Shown: positions 46,139 to 53,526 of the stretch, piece by piece
Numbering within the stretch: the first letter of the stretch is position 1
How the letters are laid out: each line of letters opens with the position of its first letter
NCBI GenBank assembly: GCA_050633105.1
Contig: JBOEFW010000047.1
Location: forward strand, 1-64,000
Direction of reading: 5' to 3'
DNA length: 64,000 bases
From: Aureispira sp050633105
GTDB lineage: Bacteria; Bacteroidota; Bacteroidia; Chitinophagales; Saprospiraceae
Made by a program: the position numbers and the translations under genes
Notes under the pieces: model-generated
Databases searched by the model: none
The model's input: only the letters and a program-made list of their open reading frames with translations
What the model was told of the DNA's origin: nothing

Positions 46139-46967
46139 AATAATCCTTTAATATATCCCAACAATTAATTTCGCCTTTGATTTGTAAAACTTTAACCCCT
46201 GCATTTTTAGAAAAAACAATGTTCTCAGGATAAAGTAATACTAATTCTTGTAGCTTCTCATTTAGGCCGTTTTCACTCAAACAAAAAACACGTCCAACAC
46301 TATTATCATTCTGTAATAGGTCTCTAAAGCTAAAGGTTCTTACATCCTCTTCGAGGTCTTTTAATATGCAGAATAATATTATTTGCGGAGATAAAGAAGG
46401 ACGTTCTGTATTTTCAATTTTAAACCACCCTCCAGATCGCTCTATTCTTGTTATTAAATTTAATTCATAAAGTAATCCTGCAAAATCAGCTTCCACTCCT
46501 TTCCTTTTTTCTGGAAGGAGATAGTTATTGATAAATACTGTAATATCATTATTAAGCGTTCCTTGGTTAGAACATAAGTCTTTAAAAAACAAGGCAAGTA
46601 ATTCTTTATTAAATTCGATCTTACTTCTTAGAAATTCATTAAATGTATACCAGTATAAGGATGCTCTTTTATGAGTTACCAAACTGTAATGCAGTAACCA
46701 GATACTTCCTAAGTCCTCCAAATAAGGATCATATCCATCATCATATAGAAGTCTTGTTGCTAATTCAGAAGGGGCATTGTTTTCCATTAAGCCAAAAACA
46801 TGAATCCAATACCGTATGGAGGTAACCATATTACGACCTACACCTAAATCTGTAACAGCTTCATTATTAAATGACTTATTATCTTTTATATGGTCAACTC
46901 CTTTTTTCAACCAAAATTGTCTGCAATGGAACTTGTCGTGTCCAGAAAAGGATAGTTTTTCTTTCAT
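46128..46967 (-). CDS. DUF4007 family protein
   Basis: 279 residues from the ATG at 46967, which gives the family N-terminus KLSFSGHDKFHCRQFWLKKG; the frame is open further upstream, but that part is not conserved-looking. VGRNMVTSIRYWIHVFGLM suggests a helix-turn-helix-like segment, and the C-terminal half has mixed winged-helix-like elements. DUF4007 proteins are found with PAPS-reductase-like enzymes and large ATPases, as here, and are thought to belong to anti-phage modules. It is the first gene of the operon, with an AT-rich promoter region upstream (46968-47269). Confidence 0.82.
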   Translation of the reverse strand: MKEKLSFSGHDKFHCRQFWLKKGVDHIKDNKSFNNEAVTDLGVGRNMVTSIRYWIHVFGLMENNAPSELATRLLYDDGYDPYLEDLGSIWLLHYSLVTHKRASLYWYTFNEFLRSKIEFNKELLALFFKDLCSNQGTLNNDITVFINNYLLPEKRKGVEADFAGLLYELNLITRIERSGGWFKIENTERPSLSPQIILFCILKDLEEDVRTFSFRDLLQNDNSVGRVFCLSENGLNEKLQELVLLYPENIVFSKNAGVKVLQIKGEINCWDILKDYYGN

Positions 46968-47903
46968 AATACAAAGATGAACAAAGTTTAACTTAATTGT
47001 TAATCTAATTGTTTTTTGTAATTTTTTTGAATAAAGACAAAGATACACTTCTGAAAGCAGAAATGCTATTTCTGTTTCTCTGTATTTTGCTTTTTTAGGA
47101 GATTTTCAGAAACTCTTTTGTAGGACAAAAAAAACGTTTTTTCTTTAGAGAGAATCTTTTATTCTGAAGAGCATTTTTTATGCTTCTCTTAACCGATATA
47201 CAAATGGGCTATTATTGAGTAGTACCGCCAAAAAGAGAAAGAATAAAAATTATTTCAATATTTAATACTTTATTTAGATTGCTCTATTTCCAATTTTATT
47301 TTTCTAACTGTATTGACAGAAATACCAGCGAAAGCGGCTGTTTTTCGTAAACTCAGCCCCTCTCTAAGAGCTTTAGCAGCCGTTTTATATTTTGGATTCA
47401 ATTGAATCAATAACGTCATATCAGAGGTACTTCCTTTAGGACGACCAATAGCAATGCCTTTCCTGCGAGCTTCTTTCATTCCAGACTTTATTCGCTCGGA
47501 TAAACGAACGGTTTCCAATTCAGTAATTTCCGAAAGGATGGTAATGATAATATTATTGATAGATTTTTGAAAGGCTCCTTTTGATCCTGTGTCCAAACCG
47601 AGTGATTGAATAAAAATGGAAATCCCACTTTCTTGTAAAAACTCATACACTTCTCTGATCTCTTTTGCCATCCTTCCTAATCGAGATAACTCTGTTACCA
47701 ACACTTTCTCAATAGCTTTTGCTTCTACTAAGTCATATAACTCAGCAATATCTTGCCTAGCTGATAATCGAATCTTCGTAGCTGAAATTTTAGCAGTCAC
47801 GATTTTGACAACTGTCCAATTATTCTTTTTGGCAATAGCTTTTAAATCACTAATCTGTCGATCATAATCTTGTCGATTAGATTTGGAGGATATTTGAACT
47901 AAG

Positions 47904-48049
47904 TACACTGTAACAAAAGNNNNNNNNNNNNNNNNNNNNNNNNNNNNNNNNNNNNNNNNNNNNNNNNNNNNNNNNNNNNNNNNNNNNNNNNNNNNNNNNN
48001 NNNNNNNNNNNNNNNNNNNNNNNNNNNNNNNNACTTCTGTTACACGGTA
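47904..48049. mobile_element. insertion element copy 1 (interior is an assembly gap)
   Basis: On the minus strand the element starts TACCGTGTAACAGAAGT (48049-48033) and ends ACTTTTGTTACAGTGTA (to 47904), so its termini are inverted repeats. It is flanked by the 5-bp direct duplication CTAAG (47899-47903 and 48050-48054, plus strand). Its interior is 113 N; the true length is unknown. It sits in the serine recombinase gene. Confidence 0.8.
47920..48032. other. assembly gap (113 N)
   Basis: The gap lies entirely between the inverted ends of insertion-element copy 1. A repeat collapse is the likely cause, because copy 2 also contains a gap. Confidence 0.95.
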
Positions 48050-48371
48050 CTAAGATGGCTACTTTCATAAATCAATTATTAGTGTGCAAAGATAGGGAGT
48101 TGTATCAAAACAATCTAATGATTTCCATGATACACTAAAAGACGTTTTTAATCTAGTAGGATTGAGTGTTTTTCAGTTTTATTCTGATTACCCTTTTTTT
48201 GATACAGTTAAGTAAATTTTATCAATGATCGAGTTATTGAAAACATCCCCTGTATGGAAAGTTTGTTTACCATATTAACTGATAAGATAAATACTTGCAT
48301 ATAAATTCATACAAAAATCTAATAGTATTTAACTTATCGCAAAGTATTGTAGCACAATTTCGAGAGCCATA

Positions 48372-48503
48372 TTACATGTAAAAACTGTATTTCAATTGAG
48401 GCATAACATCTCGATCAACATACTTAAGTACTTCACCTACATTACGAGCACAGCCTATAGAAATAGGAAACTTACCATCAAATTGTGTATTATTCCAGTT
48501 AAG
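48372..48503 (-). pseudogene. displaced C-terminal piece of the short Argonaute
   Basis: On the minus strand, after the element, the Argonaute frame continues as NWNNTQFDGKFPISIG, then CARNVGEVLKYVDRDVM, and ends in KYSFYM with TAA at 48374-48372. This is the typical end of a PIWI domain (KxNWNxTQF...R..GEILKY...FYM). It adds 41 residues to the interrupted ORF and has no start codon of its own. In Argonautes with known structure, the C-terminal end of the protein helps bind the 5' end of the guide. Confidence 0.85.
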
Positions 48504-48639
48504 TACCGTGTAACAGAAGTNNNNNNNNNNNNNNNAGGTAGAAAAAGCCTTGTATCCTTAGCTAAAACGGCGATTATCTAACAATTAAAAGTGTAAAATG
48601 ATGCGTTTGCGAATTAACAGAAACTTTTGTTACAGTGTA
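48504..48639. mobile_element. insertion element copy 2, inserted in the Argonaute gene
   Basis: It starts TACCGTGTAACAGAAGT (48504-48520) and ends ACTTTTGTTACAGTGTA (48623-48639), with the same ends as copy 1. It is flanked by the 5-bp duplication TTAAG (48499-48503 and 48640-48644). Inside are 15 N and 87 bases (48536-48622) including a short frame ending SLVSLAKTAII that may be the end of a transposase. The true size is hidden by the gap. Confidence 0.8.
48521..48535. other. assembly gap (15 N)
   Basis: This gap lies inside insertion-element copy 2, directly after its left inverted repeat. It may stand for a much longer unresolved interior. Confidence 0.95.
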
Positions 48640-49982
48640 TTAAGTTTAGTAAGCTTTAAAATTTCTTCGCAGATAAGTTTAGGTGATTCTTCTGCTTGAA
48701 AAGTTTTTACAAGTAAAGGAGATGGAATATAGCCTCCTGGATATGTTTCGTAGTGAGGAATATAGCCCCTTGTATACAACAAATGATTCTTGTCGTCAAG
48801 TGACAGCATTGTACCCCTTGATGGTGGATACTCCTTAGCCTGAGAATTACTACTGTCTTTATATAACCTCAGAGGGGTGAACTCTTGTATTGTTACCAAG
48901 TCTAACATATCAATACCAAAACTGTCAGCAGCAGAACGAAAACCCAATAGCTCGTCATCGTTGAAATTAGATGTCTTATGTAAAACTAGCCTTTGTGGCA
49001 TTGTTTTGATTGCTTTTTTATACTCATTCAGAGCTTGGGAGAGAAGTGTATTTGCCTGCTCTATTGTTAAATGTGGCGTTTTACTTTTCTTATTAATTTG
49101 TATGGGTTCACCTCTCAAGATAACACCTTTGCCCAGTTCATTAAATATTTGAGCGACACTAGTCTCTGTTGTTTTCCGATCTCTACTTCTATAGAAACTA
49201 ATACCAGCATAACAACTTATGTTTTCTACTTTTCTTTCTAAAGCCCATGGTATTCCCCCTGCTTTATAATAAAGAGCTGAAAAGAAATTCCATGCTATTG
49301 TAGCTGGATCTTGCATATCTCTCTTTGGCTCTACAATTCTATCACGAACAATCTGTATGGGAATATTGTGTTGCATTGTTTTTGCCTTCAGTGCTCTCCG
49401 AAAATTTTGTTCTAATTGAACTTGCTCTTTTTCTTTTCCAATACCTAAAACTTCCATTTCCTCACTAGTAACCTTCTTCTTGACTTTATGAGTTTTTTTT
49501 GCTGATTCCCAGATCACACTGATACTTTCTTCTGGTAGAATACAGAGAATTACATCTGGCTTTTTATTTTGTGATAGAAATTCTATCTCTGTTAAAAATA
49601 ATTCTACTAGTTCATTCAGTCTTTCAGAGAGATTACCTATACTAAGAACACTATTAAATGAAGAATTTCGTATTTTCCTTATATAACCTTCAGGACAAAC
49701 AATCCGAGCTTTAAATGCTGTATTTTCATTGAATCCTGGAAAGGATAAAAACAGGTTTTTTAATTTATCTTTTTCAGAAGATATATTGTGTCTGCATCTA
49801 TCTACCCAATGGTTAATCTTATCAGTACTCTCACCTATTCCTATTAGCCCTAGCCTTATTTTTTCTGGCCTATCTTCATGAAAATAGTCGTATGGTGAAT
49901 AGGTGTTTATTCCTCCCTTAGGGCAGACATGTGAACCAGAGCCAAATTGTAGTAATGGCTCTTCTATATATGTTATTTTCAT
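48630..49982 (-). CDS. short prokaryotic Argonaute (MID-PIWI), C-terminus cut off by an insertion element
   Basis: 450 residues as it stands. The N-terminus has the short-pAgo pattern (EPLLQFGSGSHVCPKGG, INTYSPYDYF). The MID region (about 30-230) includes PDVILCILPEE and the guide-binding stretch around IPIQIVRDRIV. The PIWI part contains TIAWNFFSALYYKAGGIPWA, CYAGISFYRSRD and LVLHKTSNFNDDELLGF. The DEDX catalytic positions are lost (GIS instead of GID, HKTS instead of a second Asp), so it should bind but not slice, as usual in short pAgos. The natural C-terminus is replaced by Thr-Leu-stop read from the insertion element; the missing 41 residues lie at 48372-48497, so intact length was about 489. 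It follows the nuclease-APAZ gene by 2 bp. By analogy with SPARTA/SPARSA/SPARDA, the pair would sense invader nucleic acid with a guide and unleash the effector. Confidence 0.88.
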   Translation of the reverse strand: MKITYIEEPLLQFGSGSHVCPKGGINTYSPYDYFHEDRPEKIRLGLIGIGESTDKINHWVDRCRHNISSEKDKLKNLFLSFPGFNENTAFKARIVCPEGYIRKIRNSSFNSVLSIGNLSERLNELVELFLTEIEFLSQNKKPDVILCILPEESISVIWESAKKTHKVKKKVTSEEMEVLGIGKEKEQVQLEQNFRRALKAKTMQHNIPIQIVRDRIVEPKRDMQDPATIAWNFFSALYYKAGGIPWALERKVENISCYAGISFYRSRDRKTTETSVAQIFNELGKGVILRGEPIQINKKSKTPHLTIEQANTLLSQALNEYKKAIKTMPQRLVLHKTSNFNDDELLGFRSAADSFGIDMLDLVTIQEFTPLRLYKDSSNSQAKEYPPSRGTMLSLDDKNHLLYTRGYIPHYETYPGGYIPSPLLVKTFQAEESPKLICEEILKLTKLNTL

Positions 49983-49984
49983 TA

Positions 49985-51376
49985 TTATTGTTGAATTGTA
50001 ATAGCTGGTACTTCAAAAAAATCTAAGGAGTTAAACTTAATGAAGTTGAAATCATCACAGTTAGTTAAGACGTATTCAAAAAGTAAAAAAAGATAGAAAA
50101 CTGATTTGTTGAACTCTAAGTTTTTTTGTTGTTTTACAATCTTTTGCTGAAATGGGTGGGTTTTGTATATATTTTGTGCCGATGACACAACATAAGTAGG
50201 AGATATGCTCATGTACCACTTGCCACCAAATTGTACTATACTTGTTTCCATTGACAAGTGTCTAAAGCAAGTGATTATGCCATCCTTACTCCTAATCTCT
50301 TTAACAACTGTTTTTGTAGCTCTTTTTGCCCTTTTCCAATCTCTTTTCTCTTCTTTGGGAGTAATACGGTTAGTTTGAAACCTAAACAAGTTGTTATAGC
50401 TAAACTGTTCTATTCCTATCTTAGGAAGTTCTTCCTTTAAAAGGCATAGAACAAGATGTTTAAAAGTATTGGTGTAATTGATATCGATTTCAAAAAAATC
50501 CTCACAACTTTCTTCTTCAATTGTTCCTATGTCTATTACCGAATGAAGATTCCTATCAATGTGAAGATTCCTAAAAGTAAAGAGTCTATTATTCCACACA
50601 TACCAGTCCTTACATCTATTATCCTTGTCCACGCTTATTTTATGAGCAAGCATTGCTACATAATTGGGATTTTTTAAGTTTTTATAATTGATATCCCATT
50701 CATATTCCTTAGCCCTTTCTATAACAGATTTCGTGTCAAAGTCCAAACTTGCAGAAAAAATACTTTCGGGCAATTGTAATCCAACTAAGTTTAAGTAGAC
50801 AGTGTCTTTTTTTTCCTCTTTATTACTTTTGTTTAGGATTTTACTCTGTCGGCTAGATACAGCATCACTTGACATTTCTTCTTCTAGAATACCTAATAGC
50901 TGTTTTTGTTTCCTTATACTTGGAGAGTTTACCGCCCAATCAAAGAGCGTATCAAGGTCAATAATGTGCTGATTCTTATCAAAGGATAAGTAGTTTCCAA
51001 CTATTTGATCAAAACCTGTTCCTTGTAAATTGGCTTTCTCTCCAAGAACAAAACAATACAAGGTGTCAAATTTTTCATACATTCCATGCTTCATAAATCC
51101 CTTCAATGTATCTTTTACCTTCTTACTTGTATTGCTAGAAGATACTTGAATGGCAACTCGATTTTCTACATCTACGAGATCTATAGCAGGAAAACTAGCA
51201 GTCCCTTTATTAGCGTTTTCCAATTCTAAATCATAGAGCAAGTTTAAAATACGTGCTATTGTGGTTTCTGCGTATACGTTAGTGTCTAACAGATTCTTCT
51301 TGCTACCTAATTCAACCTCCACTTTTAGCTGTGCAAAATACTTCTTTACTGCGCTTAAAATCTCGTTTCTAACCAT
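49985..51376 (-). CDS. SMEK-type nuclease fused to an APAZ-like domain, effector partner of the short Argonaute
   Basis: 463 residues. The N-terminal 150 residues or so look like the SMEK domain, a PD-(D/E)XK-type nuclease: LLDTNVYAETTIARILNLLY (Glu37), FPAIDLVD (Asp66), RVAIQVSSSNTSKKVKDTL (Gln77-x-Ser79, with lysines at 85-86). A linker (about 165-200) leads to a C-terminal region of about 260 residues with features of APAZ/N-L1-L2 partners of short Argonautes (LNLVGLQLPE, DWYVWNNRLFTFRNLH, RHLSMETSIVQFGGKWYMSI, PTYVVSS). It is the first gene of the operon and is separated by 2 bp from the Argonaute gene. On activation it would degrade nucleic acid. SIR2, TIR and DUF4365/DREN effectors are the described partners; I do not know of a described system with a SMEK effector. 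Its own frame is intact. Confidence 0.82.
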   Translation of the reverse strand: MVRNEILSAVKKYFAQLKVEVELGSKKNLLDTNVYAETTIARILNLLYDLELENANKGTASFPAIDLVDVENRVAIQVSSSNTSKKVKDTLKGFMKHGMYEKFDTLYCFVLGEKANLQGTGFDQIVGNYLSFDKNQHIIDLDTLFDWAVNSPSIRKQKQLLGILEEEMSSDAVSSRQSKILNKSNKEEKKDTVYLNLVGLQLPESIFSASLDFDTKSVIERAKEYEWDINYKNLKNPNYVAMLAHKISVDKDNRCKDWYVWNNRLFTFRNLHIDRNLHSVIDIGTIEEESCEDFFEIDINYTNTFKHLVLCLLKEELPKIGIEQFSYNNLFRFQTNRITPKEEKRDWKRAKRATKTVVKEIRSKDGIITCFRHLSMETSIVQFGGKWYMSISPTYVVSSAQNIYKTHPFQQKIVKQQKNLEFNKSVFYLFLLFEYVLTNCDDFNFIKFNSLDFFEVPAITIQQ

Positions 51377-51548
51377 AACTGCCTTATTTTGATTATTAGT
51401 AGATTATTCTATTCAATGATAATTACAATAGAGATTCAGATCAAATGTAAGCAATTAATCTAAGTTAAGATAATATTTCAGCGACTTGACGAAACATTTT
51501 GTTTTTAAAATCGTTAAAACAAAAACAAATTGGACTGATTAACTAAAA

Positions 51549-51974
51549 ATGATACAAATGAATCCAATAGATGATTGTGGACCATTCAAAGCTATGGAAT
51601 ACGAGTATGTTATGCGGCGCATTTACAATTGTGGGAGAAACTACAGGAAAGGAGCAGATGCAGATATTTTTAGACGTTTCATGAGAAATGCTTCTACCTA
51701 CAGAGATAAAGTAGATGGTAAGTTTGTTAACAACACTCGTACAAAAGAGAAGTTAGAAACTATACACGAAAGTTCTATGACAGATGTAGTTTCTCATTTG
51801 CGTAATGGATTACGTTTTACTCTCTCTAGTCATAAAGACAGGTTTTCGAGTGAGCAAATCACTAAACTGGAAAAATGTAGCCAACTATTAGTACAGCCAT
51901 CAATTGAAGATGTCTTAGATGTTGTAGATTATGCTCAAAATGTTTTAGTAGAGGCTGGTATAAATATGGGATAA
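51549..51974 (+). CDS. 141-residue helical protein next to the Argonaute operon
   Basis: A small soluble protein, basic N-terminal half (YNCGRNYRKGADADIFRRFM) and helical C-terminal half. No family was recognised. It is divergent from the nuclease-APAZ gene, sharing a 172-bp promoter region, so it might be a regulator or an accessory factor, or simply an unrelated gene. Confidence 0.6.
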   Translation: MIQMNPIDDCGPFKAMEYEYVMRRIYNCGRNYRKGADADIFRRFMRNASTYRDKVDGKFVNNTRTKEKLETIHESSMTDVVSHLRNGLRFTLSSHKDRFSSEQITKLEKCSQLLVQPSIEDVLDVVDYAQNVLVEAGINMG

Positions 51975-52371
51975 TTTTTCCCCTAGCTATATTCTTTTTA
52001 AGAGCTTTTGGAGAAAAAATGTTCCCTTTACCTTACTAGATGTACTTATCAATACCAAAAAACAGGGAACAGACCAAAGTCTATTACTAACTTCAAAGCC
52101 AATTGTTTGAATAGTATATTGTGAAAGAGTATTTCGCTCTCAAAGTTATTGATAGAAAATAAATTGATACAATTATCTTTTACAAGGGAATATTTACATA
52201 TCGCTTAAAAATGGCCAATTTTAAATAAAGGAGGGTTAGATACGTTATAGAAATAAGTATAGAGCCTATTTGCAAAAGTCATGATTTTTCGTAGGCAAAT
52301 TCTTCCCTTTGGCTTTTACTAACCAATTTCTATTAGACGTTTTTCTACCATTGCCATACCTCTTTATTTAC
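51975..52371. other. non-coding stretch with a dispersed element end
   Basis: No ORF can be supported. TTTACATATCGCTTAAAAATGG (split here for reading as TTTACATATCGC and TTAAAAATGG) followed by CCAATTTT at 52193-52225 matches most positions of the left end of the 157-409 element (TTTACACATAGCG and TAAAAAAGG, then TCAATTTT). TGTTCCCT near 52019 and AGGGAACA near 52066 form a loose inverted repeat. Nothing else was recognised. Confidence 0.4.
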
Positions 52372-53094
52372 TCATTGAATCACATCTTTAAGGAGATCAA
52401 CGTGATAGGTATTGATCTCCCCATATTTAGCATCATATGCCTTTCTTATGGCCATACCTTTTTTGTTGCTTTCTTTGGTCGCATTGTATCCCCAGGAGCG
52501 GGCTTTATCTAACGGACAAGGGATTGAATGAAGCGAGCAATACCCTGAAACACTATAGTACTTCTTATCAATACTTATAATCTTTGCTTCAAGCTCTGAC
52601 ATATAATTCTTGATAAGACCAATATCTTCTTTGATTTCGCCTATCTCTCTTTCATGATATTCTAATTGGTCTGAAATCAAGCGAATGCTCTTAATGATTT
52701 CTGTTGACGGTCGATAATCTGGTAGCTCTGTTTTTCCTATTTTGAGTAATTCATCAATTCGATCATAAACCCAAAGTTCGAATTTAGAAGAGAGCCAAGA
52801 TGCAAATTTGAGGGCTAATTTTTCATCCATCCAAGTACCTTGCGCCACACAATTTTTAACAGTATACCCTCCTTTTATAACCCTCAAAACCAATCGATTC
52901 TGACCGATATGCAAATTTGCATATCGGTCTTCTAAGAGCCCAATGTACTCTTTGGTTTCCTTTGTACGAAGAAATCCTCCAACCTGCTTTCCAAAAGGTT
53001 TTGCCATTTCTGTAGCATTCACCATTCGGTTTCCATCAGAAAACTCAAAAGAGATCGTTTTTCCCTCATAATCAAGCTTAGTAATCTTACTCAT
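52372..53094 (-). CDS. KilA-N domain protein
   Basis: 240 residues from the ATG at 53094; the open frame continues 17 codons upstream without similarity. The KilA-N domain (about 1-110) shows ISFEFSDGNRMVNATEMAKPFGK, split as FEFSDGNRMVNATEMAK plus PFGK, then FLRTKETKEYIGLL, GGYTVKNCVAQGTWMDEKLA and FASWLSSKFELWVYDRI. A coiled coil of about residues 120-175 follows, and a C-terminal basic part with CSLHSIPC. KilA-N is a DNA-binding domain of phages and mobile elements; its role here is unknown, perhaps antirepressor-like. Confidence 0.88.
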   Translation of the reverse strand: MSKITKLDYEGKTISFEFSDGNRMVNATEMAKPFGKQVGGFLRTKETKEYIGLLEDRYANLHIGQNRLVLRVIKGGYTVKNCVAQGTWMDEKLALKFASWLSSKFELWVYDRIDELLKIGKTELPDYRPSTEIIKSIRLISDQLEYHEREIGEIKEDIGLIKNYMSELEAKIISIDKKYYSVSGYCSLHSIPCPLDKARSWGYNATKESNKKGMAIRKAYDAKYGEINTYHVDLLKDVIQ

Positions 53095-53467
53095 GCTCTT
53101 TCTATTAAAATTATGTCCATCGCAAAGATACCATATAGATTGCAATGTAGACAGTTTCTTCTACAGCTATGGTGAAGTTGTTTACACATGATATTATTGA
53201 CTATTTCTTTTCGCTGCCCTACTGTTATCCTGCACACCAATTTCTGTAGAAAACATTCCATAAGATAGCTCACTATATCTCAATGGCGGGGCAACATATT
53301 TTCCTGCTATATGAGTCCCCTTGTGGAGATTTACAGATACAGGTGTGCAAAATACTGTTGCCCTGTTTTTGTGTAAACCGCAATACCACTATACAAATAA
53401 TCCTTCCCAAGTAGTCCCCCAAACGAGAATAGCACAAAGCAGGGCAACATATTTCGTCTCAAAACAA
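53095..53467. other. non-coding stretch with scattered short repeats
   Basis: No credible gene. GGGCAACATATTT occurs at 53289-53301 and 53442-53454, with the reverse complement core TGTTGCCC at 53356-53363. These might be binding sites or chance. Confidence 0.35.
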
Positions 53468-53508
53468 AAAGCCTTCAAAAGCGCATAAATACCACTTTTG
53501 AAGGCTTT
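53468..53508 (-). terminator. intrinsic terminator of the Sel1-repeat gene
   Basis: AAAGCCTTCAAAAG (53468-53481) pairs perfectly with CTTTTGAAGGCTTT (53495-53508) over 14 bp, with a 13-nt loop. On the minus strand it is followed by TTTTTGTTTT. It lies 18 bp beyond the stop codon of the 53527 gene. Confidence 0.85.
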
Positions 53509-53526
53509 CTCGTGAAGTGCTACTTT

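Larger units (their letters stand above)
47270..48068 (-). pseudogene. serine recombinase gene split near codon 7 by an insertion element
   Basis: A serine resolvase-type protein (DRQISDLKAIAKKN, VLVTELSRLGRMAKEI, IITILSEITELETVRLSERI, GRPKGS hinge, HTH RKTAAFAGISVNTVRKI). The ORF visible after the gap begins in the inverted repeat of an element, not at a natural start. The real start, MKVAIL, lies on the other side of the gap at 48068. Removing 47904-48049 and one CTTAG copy joins the parts into MKVAILVQISSKSNRQDYD, a proper recombinase N-terminus. In that restored sequence the usual catalytic Arg of YxRVS is Gln. The gene is therefore interrupted and possibly also mutated. It would make about 215-220 residues if intact. 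Confidence 0.85.

Noticed and set aside
47877..48581. Short ORFs running through the N gaps
   Set aside because: They read across unknown bases. They are explained by the interrupted recombinase and Argonaute genes.
47270..48644. Invertible phase-variation switch made by the recombinase and the inverted repeats
   Set aside because: The repeats are element ends with 5-bp target duplications, and they interrupt the recombinase itself. A transposon explains all the data better.
53289..53454. Iteron-like GGGCAACATATTT repeats
   Set aside because: There are only two direct copies and one inverted core, widely and irregularly spaced, with no Rep gene beside them.
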